From Halorussus vallis (lineage in GTDB: Archaea; Halobacteriota; Halobacteria; Halobacteriales; Haladaptataceae), in assembly GCF_024138165.1 (NCBI RefSeq), contig NZ_CP100000.1, forward strand, positions 2,604,001 to 2,668,000: 64,000 bases of DNA. The letters are read 5' to 3'. The notes under the pieces were generated by a model. The model searched no databases. It saw nothing but the letters and a program-made list of their open reading frames with translations, and was not told where the DNA came from. Shown here piece by piece: positions 58,416-64,000 of the stretch. The position numbers and the translations under genes are program-made. Each line of letters opens with the position of its first letter. The first letter of the stretch is position 1.

Positions 58416-58631
58416 ATGTCCGCCAATCTCAAACAGCGAATCCGGCGCGTCGTCGCCGAGCAAACCGCCGAGAGCGAATCGGGGACCGTGAGCGAGCAGA
58501 CGCTCAAGCGAATCCTCTCCGGGAACGCCGGCGTCGAACCGCCCGAGGTCGAAGCTGCGCTCGACGAACTCGTCGAAGACGGGACGCTGCGGAAGGTCGA
58601 CGGCGAGTACGCACCGTCGGCGGAGGCCTGA
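58416..58631 (+). CDS. small winged-helix-like protein
   Basis: This 71-residue protein is helical with a winged-helix-like spacing: LKQRIRRVVAEQT, then VSEQTLKRILSG, then PPEVEAALDELVEDGTLRKV and a short beta hairpin (VDGEYAP). It could bind DNA, but there is no basic recognition helix strong enough to be sure. It lies between the DUF1684 gene and the AhpD-like gene on the same strand. Confidence 0.55.
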   Translation: MSANLKQRIRRVVAEQTAESESGTVSEQTLKRILSGNAGVEPPEVEAALDELVEDGTLRKVDGEYAPSAEA

Positions 58632-58700
58632 CCTGGCCGGACGCGTTCGGACGGTTCGGGACGCAGACTTAACTGGTGACCTCGCGTGGTTCCGCCCGCC

Positions 58701-59279
58701 ATGGCCGACGAGCCGATGACCCGTTTTCCCGTTCCCGACCTCGAATCGCTCCCGGAGGACCTCCGCGACCGAATCGAGGAAGAAACCGAGCGCGCCGGCT
58801 TCACGCCGAACGTCTTCAGCGCGTTCGGCTACAAGCCCAGCCACTTCCGGCCGTTCTTCCAGTACCACGACGCCTTAGTGGAGGACACGCCGCTCGACCG
58901 CGAGGAAGTCGAGATGATCGTGGTGACGGTCAGCGGGGTCAACGACTGCCTCTACTGCGTGGTCGCCCACGGCGCGCTCTGCCGATTCTACAGCGAGCGT
59001 CCGAAGTTGGCCGACCAACTCGCGACGAACCACCGCGCCGCCGACCTCTCGGCGCGCCGCCGGGCGATGCTCGACTTCGCCGTGAAACTCACCGAGGAAC
59101 CGAGGCGCGTGACGGGCGACGACCTCGACGCGCTCCGGGAGGCGGGCCTGTCCGACGAGGAGATCTGGGACGTGGGGAGCGTCACCGCCTTCTTCAACCT
59201 GAGCAACCGGATGGCGACGATGGCCGACATGCGCCCGAACGACGAGTTCTACGGGTTCGCACGCGAGATGGACGAGTAG
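58701..59279 (+). CDS. carboxymuconolactone decarboxylase/AhpD-like peroxidase-related protein
   Basis: This 192-residue all-helical protein has the redox motif CxxC followed by His: DCLYCVVAHGA (about 74-84). Such AhpD-type proteins reduce peroxides or alkyl hydroperoxides using the Cys pair. The rest, such as YHDALVEDTPLDREEVEMIV, matches the uncharacterised peroxidase-related group. The ATG at 58701 is preferred over an upstream GTG. Confidence 0.82.
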   Translation: MADEPMTRFPVPDLESLPEDLRDRIEEETERAGFTPNVFSAFGYKPSHFRPFFQYHDALVEDTPLDREEVEMIVVTVSGVNDCLYCVVAHGALCRFYSERPKLADQLATNHRAADLSARRRAMLDFAVKLTEEPRRVTGDDLDALREAGLSDEEIWDVGSVTAFFNLSNRMATMADMRPNDEFYGFAREMDE

Positions 59280-59354
59280 CCGGCGGTGCCTCCAAGCCAA
59301 TAGAGTATAAGGCACGTATTAGGTAATTTATCCTCCCTAAAGGATATGGCGGCA

Positions 59355-59363
59355 AAATATAAA
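59355..59363 (+). promoter_or_regulatory. TATA box of the 58-residue zinc-ribbon gene
   Basis: AAATATAAA is centred about 29 nt before the ATG at 59388, fixing a leaderless start and ruling out the ATG at 59346. Confidence 0.5.
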
Positions 59364-59387
59364 CGCCTCGTCGGCCCACTCATAGCC

Positions 59388-59564
59388 ATGAGCGCAACAG
59401 CGACTTGGAACGACCCGAACCACTGCCCGTTCTGCGGGACCGAACTCGCCGACCCCGGCGCGGGGTTCGTCGACCACATCGACGCGAGCGACGAGTGCGA
59501 GTCCGGTTTCGAGACGTGGCGGAGCAACGTCGCGGGCGACATCCGCGGCGGCTGGAGCGGGTAG
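59388..59564 (+). CDS. small zinc-binding-like protein
   Basis: This 58-residue protein has CPFCGTELADPGAGFVDHID then SDECESGFETW, giving Cys-x2-Cys...His...Cys, a likely single zinc site. Such one-domain micro-proteins are common in haloarchaea. The start follows the TATA box at 59355-59363. It is convergent with the methyltransferase gene. Function unknown. Confidence 0.65.
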   Translation: MSATATWNDPNHCPFCGTELADPGAGFVDHIDASDECESGFETWRSNVAGDIRGGWSG

Positions 59565-59648
59565 AAGCCGTCGACCCCGTCAGAAGGGGCCTCGGTTTCA
59601 CTGCTTTTGGGACATTCCGACGAGAAGAGGCAGAGGAGAGTTCGTTCG

Positions 59649-60329
59649 TCAGGGTGCGACGCCGACCGTCAGCAGCGTGCCGAACTCCCGATAGCGTTCG
59701 ACCATCTCCTCTCGGGAGTCCCAGTCGTCGGTCGGGAACTCGCTCGCGTCGGGAATCTCGGTTTCGCGGTCGGGGACGTTGTCCTGCTCGGCGACGTACA
59801 GCCCAGCGTTCCGGAAGGCCTCCCGGTACTCCTCGGCCGACCAGCGGGTCATCTCCACGTCGATGAACTCCTGCCACTCGTGGGAGTGGACGTTCTCCTC
59901 GTAGTAGTTCACGGCGCAGAAGAAGGTACCGCCGGGCCGGAGGATTCTGCGTACTTCTTCGAGCACGTGCTCGGGGTCGTTGGCGTAGTAGAACGCCTCC
60001 ATCGTGAAGACGTGGTCGACGCTATCGTCGGCGAACGGGAGGTAGTCGAAGTCGCCCACGAGGAAGCCGACCTGCGGGTCGTCGGTGTATCCGCGGGCGT
60101 TCCTGGCCATCTCGGGCGACCCGTCGAGGCCGTAAGCCCGTCCGGCGCGCTGGGTGTCCCGGAGCGCCCGGACCGCGTAGCCGCTTCCGGTGCCGAGGTC
60201 GAGCACGGTTTCGCCCTCCTCGACGGGCATGCGCGCCAGCACGTACTTGGCGGTGTGCCAGTGTCGGTCTTCCATCCCCCTGTCGCGGCCGTCGGCCGCC
60301 CACTCGTCGAACTCCTCGCGTACGCTCAT
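59649..60329 (-). CDS. class I SAM-dependent methyltransferase
   Basis: This 226-residue Rossmann-fold methyltransferase has the SAM motif VLDLGTGSGYAVRAL (about 42-56), an acidic Asp near GLDGSPEMAR, and motif IV-like FTMEAFYYANDPEHV. It resembles UbiE/Methyltransf_11 small-molecule methylases; the substrate cannot be told from sequence. The ATG at 60329 is used because nine upstream codons are weak. It is divergent from the membrane gene at 60560, across a 230-nt spacer with a palindrome. Confidence 0.82.
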   Translation of the reverse strand: MSVREEFDEWAADGRDRGMEDRHWHTAKYVLARMPVEEGETVLDLGTGSGYAVRALRDTQRAGRAYGLDGSPEMARNARGYTDDPQVGFLVGDFDYLPFADDSVDHVFTMEAFYYANDPEHVLEEVRRILRPGGTFFCAVNYYEENVHSHEWQEFIDVEMTRWSAEEYREAFRNAGLYVAEQDNVPDRETEIPDASEFPTDDWDSREEMVERYREFGTLLTVGVAP

Positions 60330-60369
60330 GCGAGGTGGGAGACGCGCCAGCGACAAAACGGGTTCGGAA

Positions 60370-60419
60370 CGACGTTTTGCAAGGGAGGCGCGGTACCGCG
60401 CCTCCCTTGCAAAACGTCG
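60370..60419. repeat. perfect 50-bp palindrome
   Basis: Twenty-five bases at 60370-60394 (starting CGACGTTTTGCAAGGGAGGC) are exactly repeated in inverse at 60395-60419, with GGTACC at the centre and no spacer. It lies between two divergently transcribed genes. The adjoining sequence contains CTCGCTCACTTCGTTCGCTC, a phrase that also occurs near the other repeats. Confidence 0.75.
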
Positions 60420-60559
60420 ACGAAAAGCACTGCGCTCGTCCCTTCGGTCCTCGCTTGGCCCACTCGCTCACTTCGTTCGCTCGCGGTGATACCACACGGT
60501 CGCAAACCGCCCCGCTGGATGGCAGGAGCCTTTTGTTCGCTCGGTGTGTCACGTCGCGT

Positions 60560-61000
60560 ATGGTCGGTCGGAAAAAGCGATACGCGCTGGCGGACTCGGC
60601 CCAGCAGATAGTCGGTGGCTTCCTGCTGGCCGGACCGTTCGTCGTCACCGAGGAGGTGTGGAATCTGGCCCGGGACATGACGTGGTTCCAGGCGGTCGCC
60701 ACGGTCGGCATCGTCTTTCTCATCGGGTACGGCGCGCTCTACAAGGCGGACGCCGACCGCGACCCCGACCGGGAGGCGGAGGTCGTGGGCATCCCCACGC
60801 GGTTCATCTCGCTGATGCTGGTTTCGTTCGGGTCGGTCGCGATACTGGCGGTCGCGTTCGGCGCGCCCGACACCTTCCTCGGCGACACGTTCGTAGACGG
60901 CAAGCCGTCGATGGAGACGGTCGCCATCACGCTCCGGGCCGTCAGCGTCGGTGCGGTGTTCAGCGTCGTCGGTGCGGCCACCGCCGACAGCGTCTTTTGA
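60560..61000 (+). CDS. DUF2391-like membrane protein
   Basis: This 146-residue protein has four hydrophobic segments at about 16-35, 40-58, 83-100 and 122-142, with a charged N-terminus (MVGRKKRYALADSAQQ). Length and layout resemble the DUF2391 family of putative integral membrane proteins. The frame is open upstream through palindrome sequence, but the ATG at 60560 begins the natural protein. Function unknown. Confidence 0.65.
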   Translation: MVGRKKRYALADSAQQIVGGFLLAGPFVVTEEVWNLARDMTWFQAVATVGIVFLIGYGALYKADADRDPDREAEVVGIPTRFISLMLVSFGSVAILAVAFGAPDTFLGDTFVDGKPSMETVAITLRAVSVGAVFSVVGAATADSVF

Positions 61001-61064
61001 ACCGACTGTCACTTTCGCGAACCTACCCGCATTCTTAAGTCCGTACCCCGTATTACCCGACGAT

Positions 61065-61652
61065 ATGGACTATCGACTCGCCATCGAGAACGCGCCCGAT
61101 ACCGTCCCCGGTGGCACGGGCATCCTCCTCCTGCATCCGAGCACCGGCGAGACCGACCGCATCGACACCGACTTCCTGAAGACCGACACCGACAACTTCC
61201 TCGTCATCTCCACCCGGACCACCGCCCGGGAGGTCAAACAGAAACTCGACCACTACGACGTCGACGAGAGCAAGGCCCAGATCCTCGACACCCTGAGCAT
61301 CGAACGGGGCTACTCCCGGCGGAGCACCGACAACGTCCACTACGTCTCCTCGCCCGACGACCTTGACGGCGTCCGGGAGGTCACCGAGCGGTTCCTCGAA
61401 ACCACCGAGGGCAAGCGTCGTATCAGCCTCGATTCCATCACGGAGATGGCCTACTACGCCGACGAATCGCGGGTTCGGGAACTCGTCCAGGACGTCCTCG
61501 ACCTGCTGGACGAACACGACGCCGTCGGCCTGTTCCATCTCTCGAAGGGCGTCCACGACGAGGTCCAGGTCGAGCAGTATCTCGGGATGTTCGACGCCAT
61601 CGTGGACCTGGACCGCGACGGCAACGTCTCGACCGACTTCGAGGACCTGTAG
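61065..61652 (+). CDS. KaiC/RadA-like degenerate protein (haloarchaeal DUF)
   Basis: This 195-residue protein begins MDYRLAIENAPDTVPGGTGI and resembles haloarchaeal RecA-superfamily-like proteins of the DUF835/HTR-like type. Strands such as NFLVISTRTTAREV and a helix-rich C-terminal half are present. The first loop, VPGGTGILLLHPS, lacks a Walker lysine, so no ATPase is expected. An ATTCTTAAG box about 29 nt upstream fixes a leaderless start. Identity is tentative. Confidence 0.55.
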   Translation: MDYRLAIENAPDTVPGGTGILLLHPSTGETDRIDTDFLKTDTDNFLVISTRTTAREVKQKLDHYDVDESKAQILDTLSIERGYSRRSTDNVHYVSSPDDLDGVREVTERFLETTEGKRRISLDSITEMAYYADESRVRELVQDVLDLLDEHDAVGLFHLSKGVHDEVQVEQYLGMFDAIVDLDRDGNVSTDFEDL

Positions 61653-61785
61653 GCGAGCGCGTTTCGCGGCGAGTCTCGGGGGTTCAGAGCGGGGCGTGGG
61701 TGAAGTCTCTAAAGGGCTGCTCGTCCGTCGAGAGGTCGTTTCGGTGTGGCATACTTATTAGTCAATAGACGAACAACTATCCCGC

Positions 61786-62295
61786 ATGGATTCGCGGTCC
61801 CATCGACTGCGCGACCTGATGGTCGGCGAGGGACGGTCGAAGACGATGCGGGCGCTCGTTCTCGCGGGCGGATTCGTCGCCGCCGGCGCACTGCTCGAGT
61901 ATCTCCTCCTTCTCACGTCGTTCGAGAACCCCGTCGTCGAACTTCTGCACGAGACGTTTCTCCTCGACGGATACCTTCCCGGCTGGCACGCGACGGGCGC
62001 GGTCTTCGTCGTCGGCTTCGCCGCCCTCCACGCCTATCTGAACGAGGGCTACCTCCCGAGCGTCCTCCTCGGTTGGAGTCCGGCGTACGGCAACCTCGCC
62101 TGGACCCTCGGGTCGCCGACCGAGGTCGCGAACTACTACCTCGACCCCGCCGCGGCGTTCGAACGCACGTTTCCGGAGGCGTTCGTCCTCGCGACGTGCG
62201 GATTCGTCCTGGGGGTCGGCTTTCGCTGGGTTCGAAGGCGGCGCGGCCACGTCGTATCGCCATCGGAATCGGACGAAGTGCAGTCTGCAGGTTGA
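61786..62295 (+). CDS. hypothetical membrane protein
   Basis: This 169-residue protein has hydrophobic segments at about 23-45, 68-85, 90-105 and 130-148, and a charged C-terminal tail. No family recognised. A CTTATTAG box about 29 nt before the ATG supports the start. It is convergent with the nuclease-like gene, with 5 nt between. Confidence 0.55.
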   Translation: MDSRSHRLRDLMVGEGRSKTMRALVLAGGFVAAGALLEYLLLLTSFENPVVELLHETFLLDGYLPGWHATGAVFVVGFAALHAYLNEGYLPSVLLGWSPAYGNLAWTLGSPTEVANYYLDPAAAFERTFPEAFVLATCGFVLGVGFRWVRRRRGHVVSPSESDEVQSAG

Positions 62296-62300
62296 ATCCG

Positions 62301-62762
62301 CTACGTTGCAGGTTCGTTCGCTGAACGTTCGTCGCGAATCGACTCCACCCATCTCTCGACACTGTACTCGTCGGCCCAGTTGATGTTCGGCGAGTTCTTC
62401 TTCGACGGCTCTATTCGAAGCCCCATCGTCGTTTCGGGCGCTTCGGCTATCGGGACGACGAACGACTCCTCTATCGCCGGCGCGTAAACCGCGAACACGT
62501 CCACCTGTCCATCGTATCCCTCCTTCTCGATGGCTCTGGTCAACGTCCCCGAACTCCGTGTTTCGAACTGGACTCGCCCATTCTCCAACCTCCCTGTTTT
62601 TATCTGGACGCGGTGAAACTCCCCGCCTTCCTCGACCACGACATCGTATCGTTCGTTGTCACCGAAGGGTTCTAGTACTGCTAACCCTCGACGAACGAAT
62701 TCGAAGATGATCGCCGCTTCGCTCCGCTGCCCTCGCTCTTTTGGATGGGTTCTCTCGCTCAC
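62301..62762 (-). CDS. PD-(D/E)XK endonuclease-like protein
   Basis: This 153-residue protein resembles the group-I-intron/phage-associated PD-(D/E)XK endonuclease family. Glu in QRSEAAIIFEFV, Asp in ERYDVVVEEG and the QIKTG core (VQIKTGRL) form the likely catalytic triad. Such genes are found in mobile elements. The GTG at 62762 is used because a TTTTTAG box lies 26 nt upstream, and the ORF's earlier ATG is unsupported. Its base composition is lower in G+C than its neighbours', and it lies beside a duplicated tRNA 3' end. It may be part of a relic integrated element. Confidence 0.7.
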   Translation of the reverse strand: MSERTHPKERGQRSEAAIIFEFVRRGLAVLEPFGDNERYDVVVEEGGEFHRVQIKTGRLENGRVQFETRSSGTLTRAIEKEGYDGQVDVFAVYAPAIEESFVVPIAEAPETTMGLRIEPSKKNSPNINWADEYSVERWVESIRDERSANEPAT

Positions 62763-63010
62763 GGTCGGAAAATAGTCGTTTCGACTAAAAATGATTGGAG
62801 CTGGTTTCGACCATAAATTGTGGTTTCTGGGCAACAGCGATACGCTATTATCCTATTTCGAGCGCAACAGATTCAACAGTTACCCGCGACCCAGACGTTT
62901 GGCAGTTGCTTCCAACCCAGATGATGCACTCGATTCACGGATTCCCGCGCACCCAGGTTCACCCCCTCCTTAGGTGTTTATACATCGACAGTATATACGA
63001 GAAGGTAGTC

Positions 63011-63196
63011 ATGTCGAGAAACAATGAACCTACGGTATTTGACAAAGGACACGGACCACTCTCCAGCCTCGACGAACGAGGCGGCGGTGTAGTCGGCGCC
63101 CTCGGTGGTGCCGCGCTCGGCTTCCGTGCCGGCGGGCCCGCCGGCGCACTCGGCGGCTGGGCAGTCGGCGAAGCAGTCCACGACCCGGACCGATAG
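63011..63196 (+). CDS. small glycine-rich (glycine-zipper) protein
   Basis: This 61-residue protein has a Gly/Ala-rich segment (VVGALGGAALGFRAGGPAGA) like a glycine zipper, which can form membrane-active helices. A TTTATAC box about 34 nt before the ATG suits a leaderless start. It ends one base before the next gene, so the two are probably co-transcribed. Function unknown. Confidence 0.45.
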   Translation: MSRNNEPTVFDKGHGPLSSLDERGGGVVGALGGAALGFRAGGPAGALGGWAVGEAVHDPDR

Positions 63197-63197
63197 C

Positions 63198-63386
63198 ATG
63201 GTCCGAGACAGCGTCAAAGCGCTCGCGATCGGCGTCATCATCATCGGTGTCGGGATGATTGCCGGTGGGTTCCAAGGAACGAGCATCGCGGTCCCCGCAG
63301 TCGAAGTCGGTGGTCAGCTCGTCCTAGTGGGATTCCTTGCGTTCATCGGCGGGGTTGCACTGGTCCGGCAGTGGGCCAAGGACTAA
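63198..63386 (+). CDS. small two-TM membrane protein
   Basis: This 62-residue protein has hydrophobic segments at about 6-26 and 34-56. It starts one base after the preceding gene's stop, suggesting a two-gene unit. No family recognised. It lies within the lower-G+C stretch bordered by the duplicated tRNA 3' end. Confidence 0.5.
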   Translation: MVRDSVKALAIGVIIIGVGMIAGGFQGTSIAVPAVEVGGQLVLVGFLAFIGGVALVRQWAKD

Positions 63387-63470
63387 CCCCTCTGTTTCCT
63401 CTGTAACCCATAAACCGTGGTTTCTCCCGGTAGAATACCTAGCAGGTACTGTTCATCGAATTCCTCGTAG

Positions 63471-63495
63471 AAGCGGGCCAGGAGGGATTTGAACC
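63471..63495. repeat. duplicated tRNA-Lys 3' end (probable attachment-site remnant)
   Basis: Twenty-five bases here match 63595-63619 with one mismatch; the latter covers the 3' end of the tRNA-Lys gene plus three flanking bases. Direct copies of a tRNA 3' end are the classic footprint of integrative elements. The copies are 124 bp apart. No integrase remains. Confidence 0.55.
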
Positions 63496-63597
63496 ACCTG
63501 AAGACGCTTCCTCGCCGAAAGGCGAGAGTGCCTCTTCCGTCGTTCAAATCCAACCACGGCATCCGCTTTTCGTCACTCACTTCGTTCGTTCGAAAAG

Positions 63598-63710
63598 CGG
63601 GCCGGGAGGGATTTGAACCCCCGGCCGTCTGGTGTCTTCCACAACCACCCGAAACGGTGCGAGTAGTCGTGCTAAAAGCCAGACGCTCTGCCTAACTGAG
63701 CTACCGGCCC
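63598..63710 (-). tRNA. tRNA-Lys(UUU) with intron
   Basis: The exons give a 7-bp acceptor stem (GGGCCGG/CCGGCCC) with discriminator G, a D arm (AGCTC...GAGC), an anticodon stem TCTGG/CCAGA with loop CTTTTAA and a T arm with TTCAAAT. The anticodon is UUU. A 39-nt intron lies at the canonical site between positions 37 and 38. It folds into a bulge-helix-bulge: CTTT pairs with GAAG, and CACGAC in the intron pairs with GTTGTG, with two 3-nt bulges. CCA is not encoded. Confidence 0.9.
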
Positions 63711-63806
63711 TCAATTTCCGGTTGCGTCCGCGAAGGTTAAACGTTTACTATCTGCGACCGGCCGCCATCCCGCAAAATTTACTCTCCGAGCCACTTTGAC
63801 TCGGGC

Positions 63807-64000
63807 ATGGACGAGGACTTCGCCGCACGCGACGCCGACTTCTGGGCGTTCGCCGAGAAACTGCTCGGGTTCGACACCACCGTCGGGAACGAAGCGCCCG
63901 CCAACCGGTGGTTCCGCGACACGCTGGACGAGATGGGCTTCGAAACCTACGAGTGGACCGCCGACGCCGAGGCGCTGGCGGCCCACTCGTCGTTCCCGGA
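63807..64000 (+). CDS. M20 family metallopeptidase (truncated by window edge)
   Basis: The first 64 codons read MDEDFAARDADFWAFAEKLLGFDTTVGNEAPANRWFRDTLDEMGFETYEW (shown split here as MDEDFAARDADFWAF, then EKLLGFDTTVGNEAP). The pattern of short segments matches the N-terminus of M20 peptidases such as ArgE/DapE. The metal-binding residues lie beyond the window end. A purine-rich leader precedes the ATG. Confidence 0.6.
   Translation, partial: MDEDFAARDADFWAFAEKLLGFDTTVGNEAPANRWFRDTLDEMGFETYEWTADAEALAAHSSFP

Noticed and set aside
63383-63580. 65-residue minus-strand frame next to the tRNA
   Set aside because: It starts at a GTG and overlaps the duplicated tRNA end; it might be an integrase remnant but nothing supports it.

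Overview
The window reads as the chromosome of a halophilic archaeon (class Halobacteria). Coding density and G+C are high. Proteins are strongly acidic. Exported proteins carry twin-arginine (Tat) signals and lipoboxes, and many genes have an A/T-rich TATA-like box about 25-30 nt before the start codon, as expected for leaderless haloarchaeal transcripts. Gene content (Hvo_1808-type surface protein, halocyanin-like cupredoxins, bacterial-type LigA and UvrBC, multi-PAS/GAF histidine kinase) fits this. A Halorussus-like genus is only a guess. There is no rRNA, no CRISPR-cas and no intact transposase.

Layout. 0-6 kb: AI-2E permease, ACT-domain protein, two hypotheticals, hisA-hisB. 6-17.5 kb: serB, small lipoproteins, Hsp20, PsiE-like protein, HtrA-type protease, a beta-helix/HEXXH surface protein, the metY-metX operon, and a divergent GH43 enzyme. 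17.5-28 kb: S66 peptidase, MFS transporter, class V aminotransferase, TraB-like protein divergent from ligA, ABC-2 exporter. 28-37 kb: uvrC, VOC proteins, SPFH protein, HAD-like protein, a low-G+C membrane gene, uvrB. 37-46 kb: repeat-rich spacers around a membrane protein, a 50-residue C2H2 zinc finger and a ferritin-like protein, then divergent rhodaneses, a sensor kinase and a second AI-2E permease. 46-57 kb: thiBPQ thiamine uptake operon, two small linked genes, cupredoxins, a PQQ-type propeller, an XPD/DinG helicase. 57-64 kb: a composite inverted repeat, small conserved genes, a methyltransferase, a probable integration scar carrying a PD-(D/E)XK nuclease, an intron-containing tRNA-Lys, and a truncated M20 peptidase.

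The most unusual content is non-coding. Four interspersed repeat families recur in the long spacers. In families A, B and C, conserved blocks alternate with stem-loops whose sequence differs completely between copies while base pairing is preserved. Family D consists of a ~17-bp motif repeated every 44-46 bp with unrelated intervening sequence, next to family A in both loci. At 57.1-57.6 kb, two B copies flank an A copy in inverted orientation, forming a ~500-bp symmetrical element. Perfect palindromes also occur at 28.0, 37.8 and 60.4 kb. Together they look like non-autonomous mobile elements or a family of structured RNAs.

Functionally, several genes serve DNA repair (ligA, uvrC, uvrB, XPD-type helicase), histidine, methionine and serine biosynthesis, and thiamine import. 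Many of the remainder are envelope proteins.
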